Shown here in pieces: positions 56,186-64,000 of a stretch of DNA of 64,000 bases. The stretch comes from an uncultured Roseobacter sp. (GTDB taxonomy: Bacteria; Pseudomonadota; Alphaproteobacteria; Rhodobacterales; Rhodobacteraceae). The position numbers were made by a program, and so were the translations under genes. Under the pieces are notes generated by a model that made no database searches, was not told the DNA's origin, and was given only the letters and a program-made list of their open reading frames with translations. The stretch is taken from NCBI RefSeq assembly GCF_947491795.1, contig NZ_CANLKW010000003.1, positions 868,001-932,000 of the forward strand. The letters run 5' to 3'. Within the stretch, counting starts at the first letter, position 1; each line of letters starts with the position of its first letter.

Positions 56186-56806
56186 TTAGTTCTTCGCGTA
56201 GAATTCGACCACGAGGTTTGGTTCCATCATCACCGGATAAGGCACATCGCCCAGTGTCGGTGTGCGCACGAACTTGGCAGCCATTTTGGAGTGGTCGGCT
56301 TCGATGTAGTCCGGCACGTCCCGCTCGGGCAGTTGTGTCGCTTCGATCAGTGCGGCCATTTGCTTGGAACGGTCACGGACTTCGATCACGTCACCCTCTT
56401 TCACGCGGTAAGAGGGGATGTTAACGATCTGGCCGTTTACGCGCACGTGCTTGTGATTCACGAACTGGCGCGCTGCGAAAACAGTCGGCACGAATTTGGC
56501 GCGGTACACAACCGCGTCGAGGCGACGCTCCAGCAGACCAATCAGGTTTTCACCGGTATCGCCTTTGACACGTTCAGCTTCGGCATAGATGCGGCGGAAC
56601 TGCTTTTCGGTCAGGTCGCCGTAGTAGCCCTTGAGCTTTTGCTTGGCGCGCAGCTGGATACCAAAGTCGCTGAGTTTGCCCTTGCGGCGCTGACCGTGCT
56701 GGCCGGGGCCATATTCGCGACGGTTCACAGGGGATTTGGGGCGACCCCAGATGTTTTCGCCCATACGGCGATCGATTTTATACTTGGCAGACGTGCGTTT
56801 TGTCAC
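56186..56806 (-). CDS. rpsD: 30S ribosomal protein S4
   Basis: A 206-residue primary 16S rRNA-binding protein of the small subunit. It starts [21 protein letters not shown] and includes [22 protein letters not shown], with the S4 domain about 95-160 ([30 protein letters not shown]). It begins with GTG preceded by AAGGAG. It stands alone with its own terminator. Confidence 0.98.
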   Translation of the reverse strand: MTKRTSAKYKIDRRMGENIWGRPKSPVNRREYGPGQHGQRRKGKLSDFGIQLRAKQKLKGYYGDLTEKQFRRIYAEAERVKGDTGENLIGLLERRLDAVVYRAKFVPTVFAARQFVNHKHVRVNGQIVNIPSYRVKEGDVIEVRDRSKQMAALIEATQLPERDVPDYIEADHSKMAAKFVRTPTLGDVPYPVMMEPNLVVEFYAKN

Positions 56807-56937
56807 GGCTGATCTCCTTCGTTTAAGGTTTCGAAGGGCGTTGTCCTCTTTCCGGATTTGGCCGGACTGACAGGAAACCCCTTGCGGGGGCCACCAACAC
56901 CAATGAGGCCGCGCTTATACGCAGCCCCAGCCAGGAG

Positions 56938-57510
56938 TCAACGCCTGATCAGCGCCTTTACCTCTGTGTGTCGCGGGCAGGTTGTCAGGTGATCGTTGAC
57001 CATACCGACCGCCTGCATAAAGGCATAGACAATCGTTGGGCCACAAAAGCGGAACCCCTCCTTTTTCAGATCTTTAGATATCTGCTCCGACAGGGCTGTG
57101 AAAGCCGGCACCTCTGCCAGCGTCTTCCAGCTGTTCTGAACCGGCGTGCCGCCGACATAGTTCCATAAATACGTGTCGAAACCCTCCCGCGCCTCAATCT
57201 TTTGCCAGACCCGCGCGTTTGAGAGGGTGGCTTCAATTTTGCCCCGGTGGCGGATGATGCCGGCATTGCCAAGCAGCCTGTCCACATCATCCGGGCCCCA
57301 GGTCGCGATGACATCAGGATCAAATCCGGCAAAGGCTTCGCGGAAGTTCTCACGCTTTTTCAGGATGGTGATCCAGCTCAGCCCGGCCTGGAACCCATCG
57401 AGGATCAGCTTTTCCCAAAGCGCACGGCTGTCATACTCTGGCACGCCCCAGTCGGTGTCATGGTATTCCAGATAGATCTGTTCGGGCCCTGCCCAGCCAC
57501 ATCTTTCCAT
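56938..57510 (-). CDS. tag: DNA-3-methyladenine glycosylase I
   Basis: A 190-residue base-excision repair enzyme that removes 3-methyladenine. The zinc ligands are Cys4 (MERCGWAG), a His in EYHDTDWGVP and the C-terminal NDHLTTCPRH. The substrate part has LILDGFQAGLSWITILKKRENFREAF and FRFCGPTIVYAFMQAVGMVNDH. The start at 57510 has GGAGG upstream. An extension to 57543 lacks support. Confidence 0.95.
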   Translation of the reverse strand: MERCGWAGPEQIYLEYHDTDWGVPEYDSRALWEKLILDGFQAGLSWITILKKRENFREAFAGFDPDVIATWGPDDVDRLLGNAGIIRHRGKIEATLSNARVWQKIEAREGFDTYLWNYVGGTPVQNSWKTLAEVPAFTALSEQISKDLKKEGFRFCGPTIVYAFMQAVGMVNDHLTTCPRHTEVKALIRR

Positions 57511-57646
57511 AGGTTCCGCCTCCTCCCGTGACCTGCAATCCACCTCAGATCAGAGCACAGATAAAATTAGAACAAAATGCGAAAATTAACGCGGCTTTAG
57601 GACCTGCGGTGCAAATGTGTTCCCGCAGCAGACACGGAGAATGATA

Positions 57647-58489
57647 ATGCCCGGCAACCAGAAACGCATCATAGAAAACCTGCTGTCAGGGACCGACGCA
57701 ACCCTCAGTTTCTCCCCGTCCTGCGAGAACCGCGAAACCCTTGAAATGGTCGCCCGGGCGATCCGGCAGAAACAGGTCCTGCTGGCATACCAGCCGATCA
57801 TGCAGGCCCGGGATCAGACCTGCGTCGCCATGTACGAAGGGCTGATCCGTGTGCTGGATGACAGTGGACGCATCATTCCGGCGGGTGATTTCATGGGCGC
57901 TGTCGAGGATCACGAGATGGGGCGTCAGCTGGATACGCTCGCGCTCGGTCTTGGCCTGCGCACCCTGCACGAAAACCCGGATCTGCGTCTTGCAATCAAC
58001 ATGTCTGCACGATCCATCGGCTACACCGCGTGGGACCGCACACTTGAGCAGTGGTTGTCGCGTAACGAACTGATTGCCGAGCGGCTGGTGCTGGAGATCA
58101 CCGAATCCTCGGCAATTACGGTACCTGAACGTGTTGCCGGTTTCATGCACAGCCTGCAGCTGCGCGGTATCAGCTTTGCGATGGACGATTTTGGCGCCGG
58201 GTATACTGCTTTGCGGTACTTCCGGGATTTTGATTTCGATATTGTCAAAATAGATGGTCAGTTCGCGCAGGGCATAGCACAAAACCCGGACAATCAGGTC
58301 ATAACGTCGGCGCTCGTGTCGATTGCCCGGCAGTTCGACATGCTGACCGTTGCAGAGTTTGTCGAAAACGAGGAAGACGCGGACATGCTGACAAGCCTCG
58401 GCGTCGACTGTCTGCAAGGGTATCATTTTGGTGCTGCCATTACACAGCCTCACTGGCTCGCCGAGCCACGGCTGAAGAAAGCCGTCTGA
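57647..58489 (+). CDS. EAL domain protein (cyclic di-GMP phosphodiesterase)
   Basis: A 280-residue cytoplasmic protein: about 40 N-terminal residues and one EAL domain, no membrane segment. The signature is EGL (residues 64-66 of YEGLIR) instead of EAL. Other catalytic residues appear kept: Asn in AINMSARS, Glu in LEITESS, the Asp pair in MDDFGAGYTAL, Lys in VKIDGQF, Glu in AEFVEN and Gln in LQGYHFG. It is therefore likely an active phosphodiesterase. The start at 57647 follows GGAG by 7 bases. It has no GGDEF partner here. Confidence 0.9.
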   Translation: MPGNQKRIIENLLSGTDATLSFSPSCENRETLEMVARAIRQKQVLLAYQPIMQARDQTCVAMYEGLIRVLDDSGRIIPAGDFMGAVEDHEMGRQLDTLALGLGLRTLHENPDLRLAINMSARSIGYTAWDRTLEQWLSRNELIAERLVLEITESSAITVPERVAGFMHSLQLRGISFAMDDFGAGYTALRYFRDFDFDIVKIDGQFAQGIAQNPDNQVITSALVSIARQFDMLTVAEFVENEEDADMLTSLGVDCLQGYHFGAAITQPHWLAEPRLKKAV

Positions 58490-58580
58490 CGCTTTTCCCA
58501 GCCATGCACGCAGTGCAAACCGGCTGACCAGGCGGTGCGACCGGACGTCATGTTGCCGCATGATTTGCCATTTCGTATGC

Positions 58581-58604
58581 ACCCCCGTATGGAAGTATGG
58601 GGGT
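58581..58604. repeat. inverted repeat upstream of phaA
   Basis: The stem ACCCCCGTA / TATGGGGGT has nine pairs, one a G-T wobble, and loop TGGAAG. It lies 67 bases before the phaA start and after the EAL gene. No T run follows, so a regulatory site or leader hairpin is more likely than a terminator. Confidence 0.5.
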
Positions 58605-58670
58605 CCGCAACGCCGTTTCTGCGCTGTTTCACCGGGCCCGCCCGGATAAATGGCAAAGGACCAGAACATC

Positions 58671-59846
58671 ATGACGAACGTCGTAATCGCATCGGCTGCC
58701 AGAACTGCCGTCGGCAGCTTTGGCGGGTCTTTCGCAAACACACCCGCCCATGATCTCGGCGCAGCGATGCTGCAAGAGATCGTAAAGCGCGCCGGTGTGG
58801 ATGCATCGGAAGTCTCCGAAACAATTCTTGGTCAGGTTCTGACTGCGGCGCAAGGCCAGAACCCTGCCCGTCAGGCGCACATCAACGCCGGTCTGCCGCA
58901 GGCCAGCTCGGCCTGGACAATCAACCAGGTCTGCGGCTCCGGTCTGCGCTCTGTTGCGCTGGCCGCCCAGCATATCCAGCTTGGCGATGCGGATATCGTT
59001 GCGGCTGGTGGTCAGGAAAACATGACACTCTCGCCCCATGCTGCCCCGCTGCGTGCCGGCCATAAAATGGGTGATATGAAGTACATCGATACGATGATCC
59101 GCGACGGATTGTGGGATGCCTTCAACGGCTATCATATGGGTCAGACGGCAGAAAACGTCGCTGAGAAATGGCAGATCAGCCGTGACCAGCAGGACGAATT
59201 CGCGGTTGCCTCGCAAAACAAGGCAGAAGCCGCGCAAAAGGCCGGGAAATTCGACGACGAGGTTTTTGCCTATACCGTCAAGACCCGCAAAGGCGACATC
59301 GTGGTCGACAAGGACGAATACATCCGGCATGGCGCGACCATGGAAGCGATGCAGAAACTGCGCCCCGCTTTCACCAAGGACGGGTCTGTTACGGCAGCCA
59401 ACGCGTCGGGTCTGAATGACGGCGCTGCCGGAGCACTGATGATGTCGGCCGATGCGGCCGAAAAACGCGGCATCGAGCCGCTCGCGCGCATTGCGAGCTA
59501 TGCCACTGTCGGCCTTGACCCGTCAATCATGGGCGCAGGCCCGATCTATGCAAGCCGCAAGGCGCTGGAAAAGGCGGGCTGGAAGGCCGAAGACCTGGAC
59601 CTTGTAGAGGCCAACGAAGCCTTTGCCGCCCAGGCCTGCGCAGTGAACAAGGACATGGGCTGGAACCCTGAAATTGTGAACGTGAACGGCGGCGCCATTG
59701 CGATCGGCCACCCGATCGGCGCCTCTGGTGCGCGTATCCTGAACACACTGCTCTTCGAAATGAAGCGCCGTAACGCCAAAAAAGGTCTCGCCACTCTCTG
59801 CATCGGTGGCGGCATGGGCGTGGCCATGTGCCTTGAGCGTCCCTGA
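58671..59846 (+). CDS. phaA: acetyl-CoA acetyltransferase (PHB beta-ketothiolase)
   Basis: Biosynthetic thiolase of 391 residues: two acetyl-CoA give acetoacetyl-CoA. The catalytic residues are Cys88 ([10 protein letters not shown]), His in [12 protein letters not shown] and Cys in LCIGGGMG. It also has [11 protein letters not shown]. The start at 58671 ([11 protein letters not shown]) follows AGGA; ATG 58650 would add seven residues. It is followed 98 bases later by phbB on the same strand, so the pair makes (R)-3-hydroxybutyryl-CoA for PHB. The synthase phaC is not in the window. Confidence 0.96.
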   Translation: MTNVVIASAARTAVGSFGGSFANTPAHDLGAAMLQEIVKRAGVDASEVSETILGQVLTAAQGQNPARQAHINAGLPQASSAWTINQVCGSGLRSVALAAQHIQLGDADIVAAGGQENMTLSPHAAPLRAGHKMGDMKYIDTMIRDGLWDAFNGYHMGQTAENVAEKWQISRDQQDEFAVASQNKAEAAQKAGKFDDEVFAYTVKTRKGDIVVDKDEYIRHGATMEAMQKLRPAFTKDGSVTAANASGLNDGAAGALMMSADAAEKRGIEPLARIASYATVGLDPSIMGAGPIYASRKALEKAGWKAEDLDLVEANEAFAAQACAVNKDMGWNPEIVNVNGGAIAIGHPIGASGARILNTLLFEMKRRNAKKGLATLCIGGGMGVAMCLERP

Positions 59847-59944
59847 TACATCCAGGGCGGTGACCTGAAAGGGTCCCGCCCGCTCTTTCGCAGCGCGCGG
59901 TAACACCCGCTGTATCCCAAACCGAAAAAACAGGAGAACAATCC

Positions 59945-60667
59945 ATGTCGCGAGTCGCACTTGTCACCGGAGGCAGCCGCGGAATCGGCGCCGCAATTTC
60001 CAGCGCTCTGAAAGACGCAGGCTACAGCGTCGCCGCCACCTATGCCGGCAACGACGAAGCTGCCGCCAGGTTTACCGATGAAACCGGTATCAAAACCTAC
60101 AAATGGAATGTTGCGGACTACGATTCCAGCAAAGCAGGCATCGAGAGTGTGGAGGCCGATCTGGGGCCAATCGATGTCGTTGTTGCCAACGCAGGGATCA
60201 CACGCGATGCGCCTTTCCACAAAATGACCCCTGATCAGTGGAATGACGTTATCGACACAAACCTCACCGGTGTTTTCAATACGATCCACCCGGTATGGCC
60301 CGGCATGCGTGAACGCAAGTTCGGCCGGATCATCGTGATCAGCTCCATTAATGGACAGAAAGGTCAGTTCGCTCAGGTGAACTATGCAGCCACAAAGGCG
60401 GGTGACCTCGGGATCGTCAAATCACTCGCACAGGAAGGCGCGCGTGCCGGCATTACCGCCAACGCGATCTGCCCAGGCTATATCGCCACTGACATGGTGA
60501 TGGCTGTTCCTGAAAAAGTCCGCGAATCCATCATCGCTCAGATCCCCGCAGGCCGTCTGGGCGAGCCCGAAGAGATCGCCCGCTGCGTGGCGTTCCTCGC
60601 CTCTGACGATGCGGGCTTCATCAATGGCTCGACCATTTCCGCAAACGGCGCGCAGTTCTTCGTCTGA
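59945..60667 (+). CDS. phbB: acetoacetyl-CoA reductase
   Basis: A 240-residue short-chain dehydrogenase that reduces acetoacetyl-CoA to (R)-3-hydroxybutyryl-CoA with NADPH. The cofactor motif is LVTGGSRGIGAAIS. The catalytic Ser-Tyr-Lys lie in VISSINGQKGQFAQVNYAATKAG. The C-terminal INGSTISANGAQFF is typical of PhbB. AGGAG precedes the ATG. It is second in the phaA-phbB unit and ends at a strong terminator. Confidence 0.95.
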   Translation: MSRVALVTGGSRGIGAAISSALKDAGYSVAATYAGNDEAAARFTDETGIKTYKWNVADYDSSKAGIESVEADLGPIDVVVANAGITRDAPFHKMTPDQWNDVIDTNLTGVFNTIHPVWPGMRERKFGRIIVISSINGQKGQFAQVNYAATKAGDLGIVKSLAQEGARAGITANAICPGYIATDMVMAVPEKVRESIIAQIPAGRLGEPEEIARCVAFLASDDAGFINGSTISANGAQFFV

Positions 60668-60685
60668 TCTGACGCCACTGCATGC

Positions 60686-60721
60686 AAAAGGGCCGGTTCC
60701 ACCAGGAGCCGGCCCTTTTTT
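60686..60721 (+). terminator. intrinsic terminator of phaA-phbB
   Basis: The long stem AAAAGGGCCGGTTCC / GGAGCCGGCCCTTTT with loop ACCA and one G-U wobble is followed by more T. It is 18 bases after the phbB stop. Confidence 0.92.
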
Positions 60722-60746
60722 CATCCCGTAAGAAAGCTGCAGTCAG

Positions 60747-60863
60747 TCAGCGGGAAGAAGAGGCAAACAACCAGCGCCATGCGTCACGCATCGCCTGAGC
60801 GCGTTCTTCGTGGGCACGTTGCATCGCTGTGCGGGCGATCGGGTTTGTTGTGGCTTCAAGCAT
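60747..60863 (-). CDS. small protein divergent from a LysR gene, 38 residues
   Basis: A short ORF with a good ribosome site (AAAGGAAA, 6-7 bases before the ATG at 60863). The product starts MLEATTNPIARTAMQRAH, continues EERAQAMRDAWRWLF and ends ASSSR: one amphipathic helix with a Trp pair and a basic face. It loosely resembles DUF1127-like short proteins, but I cannot assign it. It is divergent from the LysR gene at 60980, whose palindrome lies in the shared 116-base spacer. Confidence 0.6.
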   Translation of the reverse strand: MLEATTNPIARTAMQRAHEERAQAMRDAWRWLFASSSR

Positions 60864-60954
60864 GTCGTTTCCTTTTCGGTGGATACCAGTGTTTCTGAAC
60901 TGAACCCTATATGGCAGTCGCTAACAAAACTGACAAACGAGACTTTTCAACGCT

Positions 60955-60977
60955 TCACTTAAGATATACTTAAGTGA
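60955..60977. promoter_or_regulatory. perfect palindrome at the LysR start (likely operator)
   Basis: TCACTTAAG-ATATA-CTTAAGTGA is a perfect 9-5-9 dyad ending 2 bases before the LysR ATG. It fits the T-N11-A style of LysR binding sites and would allow strong autorepression. It may also act on the divergent small gene. Confidence 0.75.
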
Positions 60978-60979
60978 TC

Positions 60980-61918
60980 ATGAGTGATCGCCTGCCCCCG
61001 CTGACCGCCCTGCGCGCTTTTGATGCCGCCGCACGCCATATGTCATTTGCCAAAGCGGCGGACGAATTGTCCGTCACGCCCGCCGCGCTTAGCTTTCAGA
61101 TCAAATCACTTGAAGAGCATCTGGGCGCGCAGCTGTTCCGTCGACTGAACCGCGCGGTAGAGCTGACCGAAGCAGGCGCGGCACTGGCCCCTTCTGTGGC
61201 AGATGGCTTTGCCTCGCTCGCCGCAGGCTGGCGATCAGCTCAACGGTTTCAGGACGAGCAGACGCTTACTGTAACGGCTGGGCCCGCATTTACAGCAAAA
61301 TGGCTGGCGCCGAGACTGTACGAGTTTGCCCAGGCGCATCCGGAGATCGAGCTCAGGTTCTCGGCCTCTCTGAGGAAAATGGATTTTGCCCGGGATGGGA
61401 TCGATGTTGCCATCCGGTTCGGGTCAGAGGGTGACCCCGGCATGTACTCGCTGCCTCTTGCAGATGAATGGGTAGCACCGGTCATGACCCCGGCACTGGC
61501 GGCCCGCTTTCCGACGCCCGAAAGCCTGACGTCTGCCCCGCTGGTTTTTGACGATTCCATCAATTTCCTGAACCCGCCGTGCGACTGGACGGCCTGGTTC
61601 CGCGCTATGGGCATCGATTTTGCCCCGCACCATGGCCCGCGGTTCAGCCAGGCGGATCATGCCGTTGATGCGGCTCTGGCAGGTGTCGGTGTGGTGCTCG
61701 GGCGACGCGCGCTGGTGGTAAAGGACATCGACGAGGGACGGTTAGTGATGCCTTACGGCACAGCGATCCCGACCGGCGCCCGTTTCAGGTTTCTGTGCCC
61801 CGATGGTTCTGAGAACCGGGCACAGATCGTTGCGTTCAGAGAGTGGATGCTGGCGGAAATAGACAAAACCACGCATATCACCGAAGCACTGACAATCCTG
61901 AACGTTCCGGGGTCGTGA
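60980..61918 (+). CDS. LysR family transcriptional regulator (GcvA-like)
   Basis: A 312-residue regulator with an N-terminal winged HTH (about 8-66, ALRAFDAAARHMSFAKAADELSVTPAALSF) and an effector domain (about 93-295, VTAGPAFTAKWLAPRLYEF, ARDGIDVAIRFGSEGDPG). The ATG at 60980 is chosen. A GTG two codons upstream opens the frame but lies inside the palindrome. No clear ribosome site exists, so the mRNA may be nearly leaderless. The effector is unknown. Confidence 0.9.
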   Translation: MSDRLPPLTALRAFDAAARHMSFAKAADELSVTPAALSFQIKSLEEHLGAQLFRRLNRAVELTEAGAALAPSVADGFASLAAGWRSAQRFQDEQTLTVTAGPAFTAKWLAPRLYEFAQAHPEIELRFSASLRKMDFARDGIDVAIRFGSEGDPGMYSLPLADEWVAPVMTPALAARFPTPESLTSAPLVFDDSINFLNPPCDWTAWFRAMGIDFAPHHGPRFSQADHAVDAALAGVGVVLGRRALVVKDIDEGRLVMPYGTAIPTGARFRFLCPDGSENRAQIVAFREWMLAEIDKTTHITEALTILNVPGS

Positions 61919-61957
61919 TCGGGGCGCTGCGCCACCGCGCATGCGCCCGCTGGTTTC

Positions 61958-62122
61958 TCAGTTGGTGAGTCGGCTGATTTCTTCTTTCAGCCTCAGTTTT
62001 TGTTTTTTGAGATCTGCAATTTCGAGGTCGTCGATACCGGGAGCGCGCTGCGCCTGCTCCACTGCCTCGCTGAGGGTTTCATGTTTCTTTTTCAGTTGGT
62101 CAACATGTGCTGTTAAGCTCAT
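61958..62122 (-). CDS. YdcH family protein (DUF465), 54 residues
   Basis: A short helical protein. MSLTAHVDQLKKKHETLSEA is followed by a Pro-Gly turn and then LEIADLKKQKLRLKEEISRL, the DUF465 two-helix pattern. GGAGG lies 6 bases before the ATG. It is a second family member in the window besides the one at 14958. The function is unknown. Confidence 0.88.
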   Translation of the reverse strand: MSLTAHVDQLKKKHETLSEAVEQAQRAPGIDDLEIADLKKQKLRLKEEISRLTN

Positions 62123-62228
62123 TCAGTCCTCCATTTTTCGACACGTAAATTGGACCACACCCCGTGGGACAAGTCACGCCGCACCCGCAGCATGGGCACA
62201 AAACAGGTTAAAAATGTCTTAATTTGGC

Positions 62229-62969
62229 TCAGAATGGCAGCGATGCGCCCTCTCTGAGCACTTCACGTATAGGTTGAACATAGCTGTCGCCGTCTTTTTC
62301 GTGGCGTGCGCCCTCATGGAGAATCAGCGGCGCGTGCAGACAAAACGCGCCCCGTCCTGATTTTCGGGCCCGCACGATAACCAACTCGGGTGGGCGTCCT
62401 GCGCGTGCGCAGAGCGGCAAAACCTCGACGCTGCCCAAGTCATGCTCCATCGCGCCCAGTATCTCTGGCAGACGGTCGCAGCGGTGAATGAAATGGGCCA
62501 TGCCGCCCGGTGCCAGTCGTTTTCCAGCGATCCGGACCCAGGTTGCCAGTGGTGTCCCACTTGCCAGAGCATTCTCGCGTTTGGTGTTCTGGCTCGCACG
62601 CCGTACACGCGGATCGAAATATGGCGGGTTTGCGATCACATGCCGGAACTGACGCTGGCGCAGTGCGAGCGGCATGTCTGCGATATCTGCCGTGATAACT
62701 TCCAGAGACCCGCCGCCGTTGCGCCTTGCAAGCTCAGCGTATTCAGGCTCAATCTCTACGCCGGTCAGTTCGAGCCCGGGCACACGCGCGCCCAGGCACA
62801 ACGCCGCCGCTCCGACCCCACAACCCAGATCGAGAACGGTATCCCCGGCTTTGGCAGGCACCGTTGCCGCAAGGAGGACCGGGTCAATCCCCGCGCGGTA
62901 GCCTTTACGCGGTTGATACAGGTGGAGTTTGCCGCCCAGAAAGGCGTCGCATGTCAGATCGTCCGTCAC
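62229..62969 (-). CDS. TrmN6-like tRNA1(Val) (adenine-N6)-methyltransferase
   Basis: A 246-residue N6-adenine-type methyltransferase. SAM motif I is VLDLGCGVGAAALCLGARV. The catalytic NPPY is in VIANPPYFDPRVRRASQNTKREN. KGYRAGIDPVLLAATVP at the start is typical of the TrmN6/YfiC group, which modifies A37 of tRNA-Val. It starts with a GTG overlapping the DUF2007 stop (GTGA), so the two are coupled. Confidence 0.88.
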   Translation of the reverse strand: MTDDLTCDAFLGGKLHLYQPRKGYRAGIDPVLLAATVPAKAGDTVLDLGCGVGAAALCLGARVPGLELTGVEIEPEYAELARRNGGGSLEVITADIADMPLALRQRQFRHVIANPPYFDPRVRRASQNTKRENALASGTPLATWVRIAGKRLAPGGMAHFIHRCDRLPEILGAMEHDLGSVEVLPLCARAGRPPELVIVRARKSGRGAFCLHAPLILHEGARHEKDGDSYVQPIREVLREGASLPF

Positions 62970-63181
62970 AGTCCAAGCGGGATTTCATTGTCTCGCATGA
63001 CCCGGATCGCAGCATCGTGATCATCCGTGCGCACCATAAGGCGGCGCGGGAAGATTCCGATGCCGCCTTCGAGAATGCTCATGTTTACGTCCATTTCAAA
63101 GCAAGCTATATCCTCCCCCTGAAGAAGGGCGGTGGCGAAAGCGATGATCGTGGGGTCGGTGCTGCGCAAAAGTTCCTTCAT
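62966..63181 (-). CDS. DUF2007 family protein
   Basis: A 71-residue protein with the DUF2007 (putative signal-transducing) fold pattern. It shows MKELLRSTDPTIIAFATALL, DIACFEMDVNMSILEGG and RRLMVRTDDHDAAIRVM. The ATG at 63181 gives the normal length; a longer frame to 63412 is antisense to the prenyltransferase gene. It is coupled to the TrmN6-like gene and divergent from the prenyl synthase. The function is unknown. Confidence 0.85.
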   Translation of the reverse strand: MKELLRSTDPTIIAFATALLQGEDIACFEMDVNMSILEGGIGIFPRRLMVRTDDHDAAIRVMRDNEIPLGL

Positions 63182-63236
63182 ATCAGGGATGTAAGGGCAG
63201 GATCGGCGCGTGTCGAGCCTCACTGCCGGGGAAGTT

Positions 63237-64000
63237 ATGCAAAAGACCGAAAATTCGCAGAAACCGCATGACAGAATGGCCGCCTTTCTGGCCGAAGATA
63301 TGGCTGCGGTAAACACGCTGATCCGAACGCGGATGGCCTCTGAACATGCGCCGAGGATTCCCGAAGTAACTGCACATCTGGTCGACGCAGGCGGCAAACG
63401 CCTGCGCCCCATGCTGACGCTTGCCGCAGCTCATCTGTGTGGGTATTCGGGCCCGTTTCACATCAATCTGGCGGCCACCGTTGAGTTTATCCATACAGCG
63501 ACGCTGCTGCATGACGACGTCGTAGACGAAAGCGGTCAACGGCGCGGCCGCCCAACGGCCAACCTGTTGTGGGACAACAAATCCTCTGTGCTGGTCGGCG
63601 ATTACCTGTTTTCGCGCAGTTTCCAGCTGATGGTGGAAACAGGCTCACTTCGGGTGCTGGACATTCTTTCCAATGCCTCTGCCACCATTGCCGAGGGTGA
63701 GGTTTTGCAGCTGACCGCAAGCCAGGATCTGGCCACGACAGAAGACATTTACCTGCAGGTTGTACGCGGCAAAACGGCGGCGCTCTTTTCAGCCGCCACC
63801 GAAGTCGGTGGAGTGATTGCCGGCGCACCCGAAGCGCATGTACGGGCGCTCTACAACTATGGTGATGCGCTGGGTATCGCGTTTCAGATTGTGGACGACC
63901 TGCTGGACTTTCAGGGTGACAGCGGCGCGACGGGCAAGAACATCGGTGATGATTTCCGTGAGCGGAAACTGACCCTGCCCCTTATCAAGGCCGTGGCCCG
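63237..64000 (+). CDS. polyprenyl diphosphate synthase (octa/decaprenyl type), 3' end outside the window
   Basis: The first 254 residues of a long-chain trans-prenyltransferase, which would make the ubiquinone side chain. Seen are AGGKRLRPMLTLAAA, the first Asp-rich motif LLHDDVVDESGQRRG, RGKTAALFSAA and the second Asp-rich motif FQIVDDLLDFQGD. GKNIGDDFRERKLTLPLI follows. The start is taken as ATG 63237 after GGGGAAG; a GTG at 63210 is the alternative. The frame is open at the window edge. Confidence 0.92.
   Translation, partial: MQKTENSQKPHDRMAAFLAEDMAAVNTLIRTRMASEHAPRIPEVTAHLVDAGGKRLRPMLTLAAAHLCGYSGPFHINLAATVEFIHTATLLHDDVVDESGQRRGRPTANLLWDNKSSVLVGDYLFSRSFQLMVETGSLRVLDILSNASATIAEGEVLQLTASQDLATTEDIYLQVVRGKTAALFSAATEVGGVIAGAPEAHVRALYNYGDALGIAFQIVDDLLDFQGDSGATGKNIGDDFRERKLTLPLIKAVA

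Overview
The window is a GC-rich stretch of chromosome from an alphaproteobacterium, most likely a member of the Rhodobacteraceae (Roseobacter group). The evidence is the split ATP synthase order atpHAGDC, the groESL operon with a CIRCE element, polyhydroxybutyrate genes, an Lrp regulator divergent from trxB, DUF1150 next to hsp20, YdcH/DUF465 proteins, a Hint-domain protein, a DUF2125 protein and frequent GTG/TTG starts with 4-base stop/start overlaps. It reads as core chromosome. I found no rRNA, tRNA, CRISPR array, insertion sequence or prophage block.

Layout. 1-2 kb: a long FabH-type ketosynthase and a CII-like small regulator. 2-5.2 kb: thymidine kinase, a 2-hydroxyacid dehydrogenase, CsaA, ProC and a YbjN protein. 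5.5-8.5 kb: UbiK divergent from an lgt-midA-pgeF operon. 8.5-13.2 kb: a small ORF with its own terminator, a Hint protein, Lrp/trxB and a cytochrome P450. 13.2-16.8 kb: PhzF, DUF1150-Hsp20 (heat shock), YdcH and purEK. 16.8-20 kb: an orphan phnM, a secreted lipase-like hydrolase, a Nudix protein and a DMT transporter. 20-22.3 kb: a soluble histidine kinase with two response regulators. 22.3-24.4 kb: groESL. 24.5-31.5 kb: DUF2161 nuclease-like protein, Mn-pyrophosphatase, HAD phosphatase, MaoC, ribF, YcgN, threonine aldolase and an alpha/beta hydrolase. 31.5-37.5 kb: NahD-like isomerase, prs, amidinotransferase with a small membrane protein, a LuxR solo and a LysR regulator with a divergent small gene. 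37.7-42.6 kb: the F1 ATP synthase operon. 42.9-47 kb: methyltransferase, gloB, clpA. 47.5-56.1 kb: a MotA/ExbB-like plus OmpA-like motor pair, ChaC, DUF2125, extensin peptidase, tyrosine and histidine biosynthesis genes and a DMT transporter. 56-64 kb: rpsD, tag, an EAL phosphodiesterase, phaA-phbB, a small gene divergent from a second LysR, YdcH, TrmN6-like methyltransferase, DUF2007 and a polyprenyl diphosphate synthase cut by the window end.

Themes. Stress proteins (GroESL with HrcA control, Hsp20 with an RpoH-type promoter, ClpA), energy metabolism (F1 ATPase, pyrophosphatase, PHB synthesis) and nucleotide supply (tdk, purEK, prs) dominate. The less ordinary items are non-coding or small: a compact three-way-junction leader in front of tdk, a possible ROSE-type thermometer in front of hsp20, an 11-bp-phased repeat after prs, a perfect palindrome at a LysR start, and several short ORFs with strong ribosome binding sites. 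No clearly new multi-gene system is evident. The MotA/OmpA-like pair with a very long coiled coil and the sensorless kinase with two response regulators are the closest candidates.
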